Assembly: GCF_000772105.1 (NCBI RefSeq)
Contig: NZ_CP009355.1
Coordinates: 682,001 to 746,000 of the forward strand
DNA: 64,000 bases
Source: Vibrio tubiashii ATCC 19109
Lineage (GTDB): Bacteria; Pseudomonadota; Gammaproteobacteria; Enterobacterales; Vibrionaceae
Direction: 5' to 3'
Shown: positions 55,312 through 64,000 of the stretch, piece after piece
Position numbering within the stretch: the stretch's first letter is position 1
How the letters are laid out: each line of letters starts with the position of its first letter
Position numbers and translations under genes: made by a program
Notes under the pieces: model-generated
Told to the model about the DNA's origin: nothing
What the model saw: only the letters and a program-made list of their open reading frames with translations
Database searches by the model: none

Positions 55312-56772
55312 ATGGAAATGAAATCACTATTCATCGATGGCAAAGCTTGCCATGCAACCTCTAACGAGGCCTTTACTACGTACAATCCAGCCAATGGAGA
55401 GCCTTTAGCGAAAGTCGGACAAGCAAGTGAACAAGATCTTGCGCTGGCAATAGATGCTGCTAAAAGTGGTTTTAAAGTTTGGTCTGCGATGTCACCAACA
55501 GAGCGCAGCCGTATCTTGTTGAAAGCAGTTGCACTATTACGTGAACGCAACGATGAGCTTGCCGCTCTCGAGGTTGCTGATACAGGTAAGCCTTTACAAG
55601 AAGCTATCGCAGTAGACATTGAAACGGGTGCAGACGTTATCGAATATTTCGCAGGTTTAGCACCAGCTATGCAAGGCGAACAGCAACCCTTAAGTGGAAC
55701 ACAGTTTTTTTATACGCGTCGCGAACCTTTAGGTATTTGTGCCGGGATTGGGGCGTGGAATTACCCGATTCAAATTGCAATGTGGAAATCAGCACCAGCA
55801 TTGGCTGCGGGTAATGCGATGATTTTTAAGCCTTCCGAGGAAACGCCGCTATCGGCTCTTAAGCTTGCTGAAATATTCACAGAAGCGGGTCTACCGGATG
55901 GCGTGTTTAATGTTCTGCAAGGGGATCACAGAGTAGGACAGATGCTGACGGCTCATCCTGATATCGCCAAGGTGTCATTTACGGGAGAGTCAGGCACGGG
56001 CAAGCTGGTCATGGCAGACAGTGCAAAGACTTTAAAGCAGGTCACCATGGAGTTGGGTGGCAAGTCTCCAATGATCGTGTTTGATGACGCCAAGCTTGAT
56101 GATGCGGTAGCTGCGGCCATGGTGGCGAACTTCTATACCCAAGGTGAAGTTTGTACGCATGGCACTCGAGTCTTTGTCCATGAATCCCTGCATGATGAAT
56201 TTGTCGCACAGCTCAAAACGCGAACTGAAAAGCTTATCGTCGGTAACCCAATGGAGATGGAGACTCAGATTGGGGCATTAATATCACGTGAGCATCTGAG
56301 CAAAGTACTTAGTGCCATCGAAAGCGCTAAAGCAAGCAAGGCAACACTTCTCACCGGTGGTTATCAGGTTAAAGAAAATGGACTAGACAAGGGTAACTTT
56401 GTTGCACCAACCGTGTTTATTGATTGTGATGATGACATGGAACACGTTAAAGGCGAGATTTTTGGCCCTGTCATGTCTGTTCTGAAATTTAGCCAAGAGT
56501 CTGAAGTGATTCAAAGAGCGAACAACACGGACTATGGACTAGCCGCTGGGGTATTTACGCAAAATCTCTCACGCGCACATAGAGTGATTCATCAGCTTCA
56601 AGCGGGTATTTGTTGGGTCAACACTTGGGGTGATTCGCCTGCGGAAATGCCAGTAGGCGGTTATAAGCACTCTGGTATTGGGCGTGAAAATGGCCCAGAG
56701 ACACTGCGTCATTACACGCAGACGAAAAGTGTCTTGATTGAGCTTGGTGGCTACGAAAGCCCTTACGAGTAA
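55312..56772 (+). CDS. betB: Betaine aldehyde dehydrogenase
   Basis: A 486-residue aldehyde dehydrogenase of the BetB group. It has NAD-binding [20 protein letters not shown] near residue 145 and [16 protein letters not shown] near 245. The catalytic Cys lies in [18 protein letters not shown] near 280, and [12 protein letters not shown] near 380 is the conserved late motif. The enzyme oxidises betaine aldehyde to glycine betaine, the osmoprotectant. It lies 21 bp after betI and 24 bp before betA. The ribosome site is weak, so translation may be coupled; an ATG six bases later is an alternative start. Confidence 0.96.
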   Translation: MEMKSLFIDGKACHATSNEAFTTYNPANGEPLAKVGQASEQDLALAIDAAKSGFKVWSAMSPTERSRILLKAVALLRERNDELAALEVADTGKPLQEAIAVDIETGADVIEYFAGLAPAMQGEQQPLSGTQFFYTRREPLGICAGIGAWNYPIQIAMWKSAPALAAGNAMIFKPSEETPLSALKLAEIFTEAGLPDGVFNVLQGDHRVGQMLTAHPDIAKVSFTGESGTGKLVMADSAKTLKQVTMELGGKSPMIVFDDAKLDDAVAAAMVANFYTQGEVCTHGTRVFVHESLHDEFVAQLKTRTEKLIVGNPMEMETQIGALISREHLSKVLSAIESAKASKATLLTGGYQVKENGLDKGNFVAPTVFIDCDDDMEHVKGEIFGPVMSVLKFSQESEVIQRANNTDYGLAAGVFTQNLSRAHRVIHQLQAGICWVNTWGDSPAEMPVGGYKHSGIGRENGPETLRHYTQTKSVLIELGGYESPYE

Positions 56773-56796
56773 CTTGCGGGAATACGGAGATTCACA

Positions 56797-58497
56797 ATGA
56801 AGCAAGATTACGATTACATCATCGTAGGAGCGGGCTCAGCGGGTTGTGTACTGGCTGACAGGCTGAGTGAGAGCGGCGAACACAGAGTATTGCTGCTTGA
56901 AGCGGGTGGTACCGACAAGAGTATCTTTATCCAGATGCCTACTGCCTTGTCTTACCCAATGAATACAGAGAAATACGCTTGGCAGTTTGAAACGCAGCAA
57001 GAGTCTGGTTTGGATGGCCGTAAACTACATTGCCCGCGAGGCAAGGTGTTAGGTGGTAGCTCGTCAATTAATGGAATGGTCTATGTCCGTGGCCATGCCT
57101 GTGACTTTGATGAATGGGAGCAGAATGGTGCTAAGGGCTGGAACTACCAGTCATGTTTACCTTATTTCAAGCGTGCAGAGTCATGGACAGGCGGTGGTGA
57201 TGAGTATCGAGGTAACGAAGGGCCTCTAGGGACTTGTGCTGGTAATGACATGCAGCTTAATCCTCTTTATCAAGCATTTATTGATGCAGGTAAAGATGCT
57301 GGTTACCCGGTAACGCAGGACTACAATGGCTACCAGCAAGAAGGTTTTGGTGCCATGCACATGACGGTGGATAAAGGGGTACGTGCATCCACGTCTAACG
57401 CTTACCTAAGGCGCGCACTAAAGCGAACAAACCTTACGTTAGTAAAAGGTGTTGTCGCTCGCAAAGTGATTATCCAACAAGGCAAAGCAATTGGCGTTGA
57501 ATATGAAAAGTCTGGAAAGATTATTCAGACGTTGGCACAAAAAGAAGTGATCTCAAGTGCGGGTTCTATCGGTTCTCCTCAGCTTTTGCAATTGTCTGGA
57601 ATCGGCCCTAAATCGGTGTTGGATAAGGCGGGTGTACAAGTCGAACTTGATTTACCCGGGGTTGGGCAAAACCTTCAAGACCATTTAGAAGTTTACTTCC
57701 AGTATCACTGTAATCAACCGATCACGCTTAATAGTAAATTAGGCTTAATGAGCAAAGCGAAAATTGGAACGGAATGGATCCTGACACGTAAAGGGTTGGG
57801 GGCGACAAACCATTTTGAGTCCTGCGCTTTCATTCGCTCACGCAAAGGTCTTAAGTGGCCAAATATTCAGTACCACTTTTTACCTGCGGCAATGCGTTAC
57901 GATGGTCAAGCGGCGTTTGATGGGCATGGATTCCAAGTTCATGTCGGGCCAAACAAGCCTGAAAGTCGCGGCTCAGTCGAAATCATTTCTTCAAACCCGA
58001 GTGATAAGCCTAACATTGAGTTTAACTACATCTCGACGGAACAAGATCGTCAGGACTGGCGTGATTGCATTCGTTTGACAAGAGAGATCCTGCAGCAACC
58101 TTCAATGGATGCTTACCGTGGAGATGAGATTCAGCCGGGACTCGACGTTACTAGCGATGAGGCGATTGATGAATGGGTCAAGCAAAACGTCGAGAGCGCT
58201 TACCATCCATCTTGTAGCTGTAAAATGGGCGCCGATGATGACCCGCTAGCCGTACTCGATGAAGAGTGTCGAGTTCGCGGTATTGAAGGGTTGCGAGTGG
58301 TCGATTCATCAATATTCCCAACCATCCCAAATGGCAACTTGAACGCTCCGACCATCATGGTTGCTGAGCGTGCAGCAGACATGATCTTAGCCAAACCGCT
58401 ACTTGAATCAGTCAACTTGCCTGTGTGGTTAGCCCCAGAGTGGGAGCACAAACAGAGAATTAATAAACCTAAAAGAGCTGTGGAATCAGCTCAATAA
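56797..58497 (+). CDS. betA: Choline dehydrogenase
   Basis: A 566-residue GMC oxidoreductase. The FAD dinucleotide motif is [17 protein letters not shown] near residue 9, the GMC signature [19 protein letters not shown] near 80, the second signature [16 protein letters not shown] near 255, and the C-terminal catalytic His region [11 protein letters not shown] near 467. The enzyme oxidises choline to betaine aldehyde at the inner membrane, feeding BetB. GGAG stands about 8 nt before the ATG. The next gene, the choline binding protein, follows 28 bp later. Confidence 0.96.
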   Translation: MKQDYDYIIVGAGSAGCVLADRLSESGEHRVLLLEAGGTDKSIFIQMPTALSYPMNTEKYAWQFETQQESGLDGRKLHCPRGKVLGGSSSINGMVYVRGHACDFDEWEQNGAKGWNYQSCLPYFKRAESWTGGGDEYRGNEGPLGTCAGNDMQLNPLYQAFIDAGKDAGYPVTQDYNGYQQEGFGAMHMTVDKGVRASTSNAYLRRALKRTNLTLVKGVVARKVIIQQGKAIGVEYEKSGKIIQTLAQKEVISSAGSIGSPQLLQLSGIGPKSVLDKAGVQVELDLPGVGQNLQDHLEVYFQYHCNQPITLNSKLGLMSKAKIGTEWILTRKGLGATNHFESCAFIRSRKGLKWPNIQYHFLPAAMRYDGQAAFDGHGFQVHVGPNKPESRGSVEIISSNPSDKPNIEFNYISTEQDRQDWRDCIRLTREILQQPSMDAYRGDEIQPGLDVTSDEAIDEWVKQNVESAYHPSCSCKMGADDDPLAVLDEECRVRGIEGLRVVDSSIFPTIPNGNLNAPTIMVAERAADMILAKPLLESVNLPVWLAPEWEHKQRINKPKRAVESAQ

Positions 58498-58525
58498 AGT
58501 CAGTAATCATTACAAGGAACACATT

Positions 58526-59464
58526 ATGTCTATGATGACAAAAACATTTACCTCCCTAGCGTTGAGTGCGCTTGCCGCCAACGCGTATGCCAATCAATGT
58601 GAAACTGTACGTTTTGCCGATGTTGGTTGGACGGACATTACTGCAACGACAGCAGTAACCTCTGAGCTTCTGAAAGGGATGGGCTACAAAACGAAAACCG
58701 ATTTGCTGTCTGTGCCAGTGACATACTCGTCAATGGCGAACGGTGATATCGATATCTTCCTTGGCAACTGGATGCCAACAATGGAGGGAGATATCGCTAA
58801 ATACCGTGAGGCAGGCAGTGTCGAAACGGTTCGCGCCAATCTTGAAGGTGCGAAATACACCTTGGCAGTACCTAAGTATGTTTACGACGCAGGGGTGAAA
58901 AGCTTTGCTGATCTCGCAACACATGCCGATAAGTTTAGAGACAAAATCTACGGAATAGAGCCAGGTAATGACGGTAACCGACTGATTCAGTCAATGATTG
59001 ATAGCGATGCCTTTGGCCTTAAAGACTTTAGTCTTGTTGAGTCGAGTGAAGCGGGAATGGTTTCTCAGGTTGCACGTGCAGTGCGCCGAAATCAATGGAT
59101 TGTATATTTAGGTTGGGCGCCGCACCCAATGAACAGCAACATTGAGATGGCTTACCTTGATGGTGGCGACGACTTCTTTGGTCCGAACTATGGTGGGGCG
59201 AACGTCTACACCAACGTACGCGCTAACTACCTTTCTGAATGTAAAAACGTAGGTCAAATGCTGAAAAACCTAACGTTTAGTTTGGAGATGGAGAACGAGC
59301 TGATGGAAGCTATTCTTAACCAAAACGTAAAACCTTCCAAGGCAGCGCAGCAGTGGTTGAAACAAAACCCACAGCAAGTTGAAGCATGGCTAGAAGGCGT
59401 TAAAACCTTGAGTGGCGATGACGCTGCAACAGCCGTTAACAGCTACATTAAGTCAAACGCATAA
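58526..59464 (+). CDS. choX: Choline ABC transporter, substrate-binding protein
   Basis: This 312-residue protein has a signal peptide cleaved near NAYANQCE (about residue 23). The mature protein has the quaternary-ammonium pocket pattern of OpuAC/ChoX proteins, for example FADVGWTDITATTAVTSELL near 28, DIFLGNWMPTMEGD near 77 and WIVYLGWAPHPMN near 195, rich in Trp for cation-pi binding. It delivers choline to ChoW/ChoV. A strong hairpin follows its stop, which may keep its mRNA stable and so give extra binding protein over the permease. Confidence 0.93.
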   Translation: MSMMTKTFTSLALSALAANAYANQCETVRFADVGWTDITATTAVTSELLKGMGYKTKTDLLSVPVTYSSMANGDIDIFLGNWMPTMEGDIAKYREAGSVETVRANLEGAKYTLAVPKYVYDAGVKSFADLATHADKFRDKIYGIEPGNDGNRLIQSMIDSDAFGLKDFSLVESSEAGMVSQVARAVRRNQWIVYLGWAPHPMNSNIEMAYLDGGDDFFGPNYGGANVYTNVRANYLSECKNVGQMLKNLTFSLEMENELMEAILNQNVKPSKAAQQWLKQNPQQVEAWLEGVKTLSGDDAATAVNSYIKSNA

Positions 59465-59471
59465 TAAAAAA

Positions 59472-59501
59472 TGGTGAGGTAGCAGTGCTGCTGCCTCACC
59501 A
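59472..59501 (+). promoter_or_regulatory. Intercistronic hairpin after choX
   Basis: TGGTGAGGTAGCAG and CTGCTGCCTCACCA pair over 14 bp with one G-U pair and a 2-nt loop, with no following T run. It would act as an RNA-stability or partial-attenuation element rather than a terminator. Confidence 0.6.
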
Positions 59502-59519
59502 AATAATAAAGGTTATATC

Positions 59520-60362
59520 GTGAATTTTATTACAAACAACAAAATCCCTGTGGGTGAGTGGATGGAAACGGGCGTAGATTGGCTGACGCTGAATGCGGCA
59601 GGGTTCTTCGACGCAATCTCTATCTTTCTTGAAACCGTTATTCTTTTTGTTGTCGATATTTTTAAATGGATGCCGCCTGCGTTCCCGATTGTGTTAACGG
59701 CAGCCATTGCTTGGTACTTGCATCGTAGTATCCCGTTAGTGCTATTTGTTATAGGCGCTCTGCTGACTATTCTTAATCTTGGCTATTGGCAAGAAATGCT
59801 GGAAACCTTTGTTCTTGTTTTTGCAGCGACAACGATTTCCGTATTAATTGGTGTTCCAATCGGCATAATGGCAGCGCATCGTCCATGGTTGTATACCTTG
59901 CTCCGTCCAGTGCTTGACTTAATGCAAACTGTACCGACGTTTGTCTACTTAATTCCCACGCTAGTTTTGTTCGGTCTTGGCATTGTACCCGGGTTGATTT
60001 CGACAATAATCTTTGCCATCGCAGCGCCTATCCGTTTGACTTATCTCGGGATTACCAAAGTTCCAGAAGAGCTTATCGAAGCTGGGAAAGCCTTTGGTGC
60101 AAGTCGAATGAAACTTTTGTTTAAAGTGGAACTGCCTGCAGCGATGCCGAGCATTATGGCGGGCGTAACTCAGTGCATTATGTTGTCACTCTCCATGGTG
60201 GTCATTGCTGCTTTAGTCGGTGCCGATGGCTTAGGTAAACCAGTGGTTCGAGCACTGAACACGGTCAACATTTCACAAGGATTTGAAGCTGGATTAGCCA
60301 TCGTACTCGTGGCGATCATTCTCGATCGTTTGTGCAAGACACCTAATCAAAAAGAGGCATAG
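59520..60362 (+). CDS. choW: Choline ABC transporter, permease
   Basis: This 280-residue membrane protein has about seven hydrophobic segments. The permease coupling motif sits near residue 185 (LIEAGKAFGASRMKLLFKVE), and MQTVPTFVYLIPTLVLFGLG near 135 is typical of the ProW/OpuAB/ChoW group. GTG at 59520 is the start, with AAAGG upstream. It passes choline through the inner membrane using ChoV. The ChoV gene follows two bases after its stop. Confidence 0.93.
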   Translation: MNFITNNKIPVGEWMETGVDWLTLNAAGFFDAISIFLETVILFVVDIFKWMPPAFPIVLTAAIAWYLHRSIPLVLFVIGALLTILNLGYWQEMLETFVLVFAATTISVLIGVPIGIMAAHRPWLYTLLRPVLDLMQTVPTFVYLIPTLVLFGLGIVPGLISTIIFAIAAPIRLTYLGITKVPEELIEAGKAFGASRMKLLFKVELPAAMPSIMAGVTQCIMLSLSMVVIAALVGADGLGKPVVRALNTVNISQGFEAGLAIVLVAIILDRLCKTPNQKEA

Positions 60363-60364
60363 TC

Positions 60365-61549
60365 ATGGATGCAATCACTATTAAAAATTTGGATGTGGTG
60401 TTTGGTGATAAACAACAGCAGGCGTTAACCCTTCTAGACCAAGGTTTATCTCGCCAAGAAATCATTGATCAAACAGGACAAGTAGTCGGCGTTGATAACG
60501 TTTCCCTTTCAATTCAAGAAGGTGAAATTTGTGTGCTAATGGGCTTGTCAGGGTCGGGGAAATCGAGTTTATTACGTGCAGTGAATGGCTTGAATGAAAT
60601 CAGCCGTGGTTCGCTAGAGATTAAAGATGGTCAGCAGGTCGTTGATTTAGCCAATTGCGGCGAAGAAACATTGCGTCATTTACGTACCCACCGCGTCTCT
60701 ATGGTGTTTCAGAAATTTGCCTTGATGCCTTGGTTGACTGTGCTAGACAACGTTGCGTTTGGTTTAGAAATGCAGGGTATGAGTAAAAAAGAACGACGAG
60801 AAAAAGCGCGTTCGCAGCTAGAAATGGTCGGACTAGCAGAGTGGGAAAGCAAATATCCCCATGAGTTATCGGGTGGCATGCAACAGAGGGTAGGGTTAGC
60901 AAGAGCCTTTGCAATGGACACCGATATCCTGCTGATGGATGAACCTTTTTCGGCACTCGACCCGTTGATTCGTGCTCAGCTACAAGACGAACTCATTCAA
61001 CTGCAAAGTAAGCTGAACAAAACAATCTTATTTGTCAGTCACGATTTGGACGAGGCACTTAAGATAGGAAACAACATCGCGATTATGGAATCAGGCAAGC
61101 TCATTCAACATGGGAAGCCTGAGCAAATCATCCTTGCACCGGAAACCGATTACGTTAAAGACTTTGTCGCTCATACTAATCCTCTTAATGTGCTTAAAGG
61201 TCGTTCATTGATGCAGTCACGTGAAGAGTTAGCAAGACGAAATGATCAATGGGAGATTTGTTCATCAGACGAGCTTTGGGTTGAGCAACTTCCCCAGGGT
61301 TTGAGTTTGGTTGATTCGAACAAAACGCTGGTGGATTGGAGTGACGATTCTCTGGAGATAGAAGACATCAACAGTTCTATGGTGGTTCAAGCTAGCCCTG
61401 AAATAGGAATGCGCGAGGCGATTGAGCTCAAACAGCGTAGCAATCAACCTATTTTGTTGGTCGAGGAAGATGAACTTGTCGGAGTCCTCACGGACAATGA
61501 GCTCTATGATGCTTTGCTTGGTAACTTCAAAACCAAGCAGGTCGCTTAA
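60365..61549 (+). CDS. choV: Choline ABC transporter, ATPase
   Basis: This 394-residue ATPase has Walker A GLSGSGKSS near residue 59, Q-loop MVFQKFALMPWLTVLDNVAF, signature LSGGMQQRVGLARAF near 168, Walker B ILLMDEPFSALDP and H-loop FVSHDLDEA near 222. A C-terminal region of about 120 residues ends in a CBS-like half (VQASPEIGMREAIELKQRSN), usual for the ProV/ChoV group. It powers choline uptake with ChoW and ChoX, supplying BetA. A strong terminator follows, closing the operon. Confidence 0.94.
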   Translation: MDAITIKNLDVVFGDKQQQALTLLDQGLSRQEIIDQTGQVVGVDNVSLSIQEGEICVLMGLSGSGKSSLLRAVNGLNEISRGSLEIKDGQQVVDLANCGEETLRHLRTHRVSMVFQKFALMPWLTVLDNVAFGLEMQGMSKKERREKARSQLEMVGLAEWESKYPHELSGGMQQRVGLARAFAMDTDILLMDEPFSALDPLIRAQLQDELIQLQSKLNKTILFVSHDLDEALKIGNNIAIMESGKLIQHGKPEQIILAPETDYVKDFVAHTNPLNVLKGRSLMQSREELARRNDQWEICSSDELWVEQLPQGLSLVDSNKTLVDWSDDSLEIEDINSSMVVQASPEIGMREAIELKQRSNQPILLVEEDELVGVLTDNELYDALLGNFKTKQVA

Positions 61550-61551
61550 CC

Positions 61552-61584
61552 AAAATGCCCAGCCTGTCAGGTTGGGCATTTTTC
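61552..61584 (+). terminator. Terminator of the choline/betaine operon
   Basis: AAAATGCCCA / TGGGCATTTT stem, extended inward by a few more pairs, then T5. Confidence 0.92.
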
Positions 61585-61672
61585 ATTAACAAATCTTAAT
61601 CTACACTCAACTCTGCCTTAATCTCACTCTTAGTACTCTTTGGGAATAACGAAAACCAAAGGGGACAAAAAG

Positions 61673-63124
61673 GTGAATATACTAGGATATCTACAAAAAG
61701 TCGGTAAGGCGCTGATGGTGCCTATCGCAGTTCTGCCAGCGGGTGGTTTAATGCTCGGATTTGGCTATGCGCTTGACCCTACATGGGGTGCAGGTGGTAG
61801 CGCGTTGGCGAGCTTTCTTATTTATGCGGGTAGTGCGATCATGGATAATCAAGAGTGGTTGTTTGCTGTTGGTGTCGCATTTGGCATGGCGAAAGACAAT
61901 AACGGCGCAGCAGCACTGGCAGGTTTGATTGGTTTGTTTATTGTGCAAACTCTGGTCTCAGATCCTGAGGTCATTTCTAGGCTAACGGGAATGCCTGTTG
62001 CGGATATGAGTAAGGAATCTATCATTGCGTATGGGGCTGTCGTCAACGCCTTTACGGGGATTCTAACGGGTATTATTGCGGGAGAGCTCTACAACCGCTT
62101 CCACAATATTCAACTGCCGTCGGTATTGGCATTCTTTGGTGGACGCCGTTTTGTGCCAATTATTACCTCGGCAGTAATGTGTGTTGTGGCTTACATTCTG
62201 ATTGTGGTTTGGCCTGTGGTCTATGTTGCACTGGTTAACTTTGGTAAGAGCTTTATTGACCTTGGTCCGGTTGGCGCTGGTCTGTATGGTTTCTTTAACC
62301 GTCTGCTGATTCCACTTGGCCTTCACCATGCTCTGAACCAAGTATTCTGGGCTGATCTTGCCGGTATAAACGATATCTTCAACTTTTGGAACAACACTGG
62401 TGAGCTTGGTATTACAGGTCGTTATATGGCTGGCTTCTTCCCTGTCATGGGCTATGGTCTGCCGGCAGCTGGCCTAGCCATTTACCACTGTGCTAAGCCA
62501 GAGAACAAAGCTAAAGTTGGCTCTATTATGTTGGCGGCAGGTACGACTGCAATTGTAACTGGTGTGACTGAGCCGCTTGAGTTCGCGTTTATGTTTGTTG
62601 CGCCAGTACTGTTTGTGATTCATGCCGCATTGACTGCAGCTTCAATGACGATTGCAGCCACCTTCCAGTGGACAGCGGGCTTTACATTCAGTGGTGGTCT
62701 AATTGACTTCTTACTCTCTATGAATCTGCCATTGGCGAACAAACCGTATATGCTCGTCGTTCAAGGGCTCTGTTTTGCAGCCTTGTACTATGTTGTGTTC
62801 CGATTTGCTATCACGAAATTTGACCTTAAAACACCGGGTCGAGAAGATGAGTCAGAAGTCAGTGCAGTTGCAGCATCGACGGATAAGGCGAAATTGGCTG
62901 CTCAGTACACTGAAGCTTTAGGCGGAAAATCTAACCTAGAGAGTATCGACGCCTGTATCACACGCCTTCGCTTGGCAGTGCATGACATGAGTAAAGTTGA
63001 TGAAGCTGCTCTGAAAGAGTTGGGTGCAATGGGAGTAGTAAAACTGAACGAGCATAATGTTCAGGTCATACTGGGCCCTGAAGCTGAGCTAGTTGCTGGA
63101 GAAATGAAAGCTCTACCTGCCTAG
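61673..63124 (+). CDS. nagE: PTS permease EIICB, N-acetylglucosamine/glucose family
   Basis: A 483-residue protein. EIIC covers about residues 1-370 (NILGYLQKVGKALMVPIAVL, then GLHHALNQVFWADLAGIND near 225 and VTGVTEPLEFAFMFVAP near 300). EIIB covers 400-483 with the phospho-cysteine in IDACITRLRLAV near Cys428. There is no EIIA, so phosphate must come from another protein. The start should be the GTG at 61673 (GGGGA 7 nt before), as NagE proteins begin at this point; a longer ORF from a TTG at 61640 is less likely. N-acetylglucosamine is the best guess for the sugar, glucose the alternative. A bidirectional terminator follows. Confidence 0.82.
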   Translation: MNILGYLQKVGKALMVPIAVLPAGGLMLGFGYALDPTWGAGGSALASFLIYAGSAIMDNQEWLFAVGVAFGMAKDNNGAAALAGLIGLFIVQTLVSDPEVISRLTGMPVADMSKESIIAYGAVVNAFTGILTGIIAGELYNRFHNIQLPSVLAFFGGRRFVPIITSAVMCVVAYILIVVWPVVYVALVNFGKSFIDLGPVGAGLYGFFNRLLIPLGLHHALNQVFWADLAGINDIFNFWNNTGELGITGRYMAGFFPVMGYGLPAAGLAIYHCAKPENKAKVGSIMLAAGTTAIVTGVTEPLEFAFMFVAPVLFVIHAALTAASMTIAATFQWTAGFTFSGGLIDFLLSMNLPLANKPYMLVVQGLCFAALYYVVFRFAITKFDLKTPGREDESEVSAVAASTDKAKLAAQYTEALGGKSNLESIDACITRLRLAVHDMSKVDEAALKELGAMGVVKLNEHNVQVILGPEAELVAGEMKALPA

Positions 63125-63155
63125 TCAGTGAGGTTAAGCTTTCAAAACCAATGAT

Positions 63156-63188
63156 AGAAAGGCAGCTTGATTCAAAGCTGCCTTTTTC
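63156..63188. terminator. Bidirectional terminator between nagE and the sensor kinase
   Basis: AAAGGCAGCTT / AAGCTGCCTTT stem (6-nt loop) with T5 on the plus strand and A/T flanks on the other, placed between convergent genes. Confidence 0.88.
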
Positions 63189-63192
63189 TATG

Positions 63193-64000
63193 CTAGTGAG
63201 TGAAATAGAGTCTCACTCTTAACCCTGGTTTGTTATCGCGCAGTATTAAGCGTGCGTTGTGCTTGCTAAGTACCGCATCAACCAGAGAAAGTCCTAGCCC
63301 ATTACCTTGTTCGGTTCTGCTTTTGTCTGCTCTATACATAGGGCGACACACGTGGAGTTTATCTTGATCGGAAATACCGATCCCTGAATCGGCAACCATA
63401 ACGCCAAAGTGATCGACAACAACTTCAACCTTGCCATCCGCTGGCGTGTATTTCACCGCGTTTTCAATCACATTAAAAACGGCGCGAAAAAGTAACGAAC
63501 GATCGCCTAAAATAGTGCAGCTTTGGTCTTGTCGATAGGTAATGCTTTGTTGCTTTTGTTCAGCAAGAGGCGTAATAAACTCGATAGCATCACTGACGAT
63601 ACTGCCGAGCTCAACTTTCTCTGTTGCGAGACTGATTTGACCGCTATTGATTTTGGCAATTTCGAGCATACTGTTAAAAAGTGATAAGATAAGTTCAAGT
63701 TCATCATGGCAGGCTGAGAATTGCTCTTGTTGAGACTCTGAAAGATCTTTACTTGATAGAACCTCTTCCAGACGCAGTTTCAATCTAGCCATTGGTGTAC
63801 GCATGTCATGGGCAAGACCAACGGTTAAGGACTTTAACGTCGTCTCATTTTTTGCCATTTGCTCAATCATATAGTTAAGGTGAATCGCTAAGATATCGAA
63901 TTCATCATCTTTTTCTGAGACGGAAAGTTTAACCTCTCGCTCACCACACAATACGCGGTTCATAGCGCGATTCACTTTCTCTAACCGTTTTAAGATCAGC
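63193..64000 (-). CDS. Sensor histidine kinase, N-terminus cut by the window edge
   Basis: The frame is open to the window edge, so the start lies outside. The visible part begins in a HAMP linker (LKRLEKVNRAMNRVLCGERE), then HisKA with GLAHDMRTPMARLKLRLEEV (the phospho-His of AHDMRTP) and the ATPase with FNVIENAVKYTPADGKVEV, VMVADSGIGI and GNGLGLSLV. The cognate regulator should lie beyond the edge. A membrane sensor domain is expected in the missing part. The signal is unknown. Confidence 0.92.
   Translation of the reverse strand, partial: LILKRLEKVNRAMNRVLCGEREVKLSVSEKDDEFDILAIHLNYMIEQMAKNETTLKSLTVGLAHDMRTPMARLKLRLEEVLSSKDLSESQQEQFSACHDELELILSLFNSMLEIAKINSGQISLATEKVELGSIVSDAIEFITPLAEQKQQSITYRQDQSCTILGDRSLLFRAVFNVIENAVKYTPADGKVEVVVDHFGVMVADSGIGISDQDKLHVCRPMYRADKSRTEQGNGLGLSLVDAVLSKHNARLILRDNKPGLRVRLYFTH

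Overview
The window looks like chromosomal DNA of a marine Vibrio. The protein set is typical of the genus (YqfB next to a RhlE-type helicase, an OmpU-like porin, a betIBA operon fused to a choline ABC transporter, a NagE-like PTS), with short intergenic spaces, Fur and CRP type operators and many U-tailed hairpins. I call the genus from the protein sequences alone; the species is not resolved.

Layout. 1-9.8 kb: a truncated GAF/GGDEF protein, then yqfB and an RNA helicase, two small proteins of unknown function, an OsmC-family protein, a periplasmic solute-binding protein, a long RluA-type pseudouridine synthase, a LysR regulator, a ViuB/YqjH-type siderophore-interacting flavoreductase and a LysE exporter. 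9.8-14.9 kb: an Lrp/AsnC regulator, a porin, a chemotaxis receptor and guaC with an unusual leader. 14.9-18.6 kb: an AT-rich accessory stretch behind guaC. It holds a hypothetical membrane protein, a lipoprotein, a 36-residue ORF, a second decayed copy of the guaC 3' end with its terminator, and two paralogous membrane proteins. 18.6-21.8 kb: a lipase-like alpha/beta hydrolase and an EF-G paralogue.

22.0-49.7 kb: a complete hydroxamate siderophore locus. It encodes a phosphopantetheinyl transferase, a FhuCDB-like importer, a PvdE/SyrD-like exporter, an MbtH protein, two NRPSs (C-A-T-E / C-A-T / C-A-T and C-A-T-E-TE), a TonB-dependent receptor, a GNAT acetyltransferase and an ornithine N5-monooxygenase. 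Binding-pocket residues read by eye give the same code (D-G-E-C-T-G-G-V-T) in modules 1, 2 and 4, and a serine code (D-V-W-H-I-S-L-I-D) in module 3. The product is therefore predicted to be acyl-hOrn-hOrn-Ser-hOrn, which is the amphibactin architecture. Three Fur-box-like operators sit before the importer/PPTase pair, the exporter-NRPS operon and the receptor operon. The pathway would run as follows: the monooxygenase and acetyltransferase make N5-acetyl-N5-hydroxyornithine, the NRPSs assemble and release the lipopeptide, the exporter carries it out, and the receptor plus the FhuCDB-like system bring the ferric form back. The ViuB-type protein may then release the iron.

49.7-64 kb: a GFA-family zinc protein, a response regulator with a large hybrid histidine kinase, the choline-to-betaine operon betI-betB-betA-choX-choW-choV, a NagE-like PTS permease and a truncated sensor kinase. 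I saw no tRNA, rRNA, CRISPR array, transposase or integrase.
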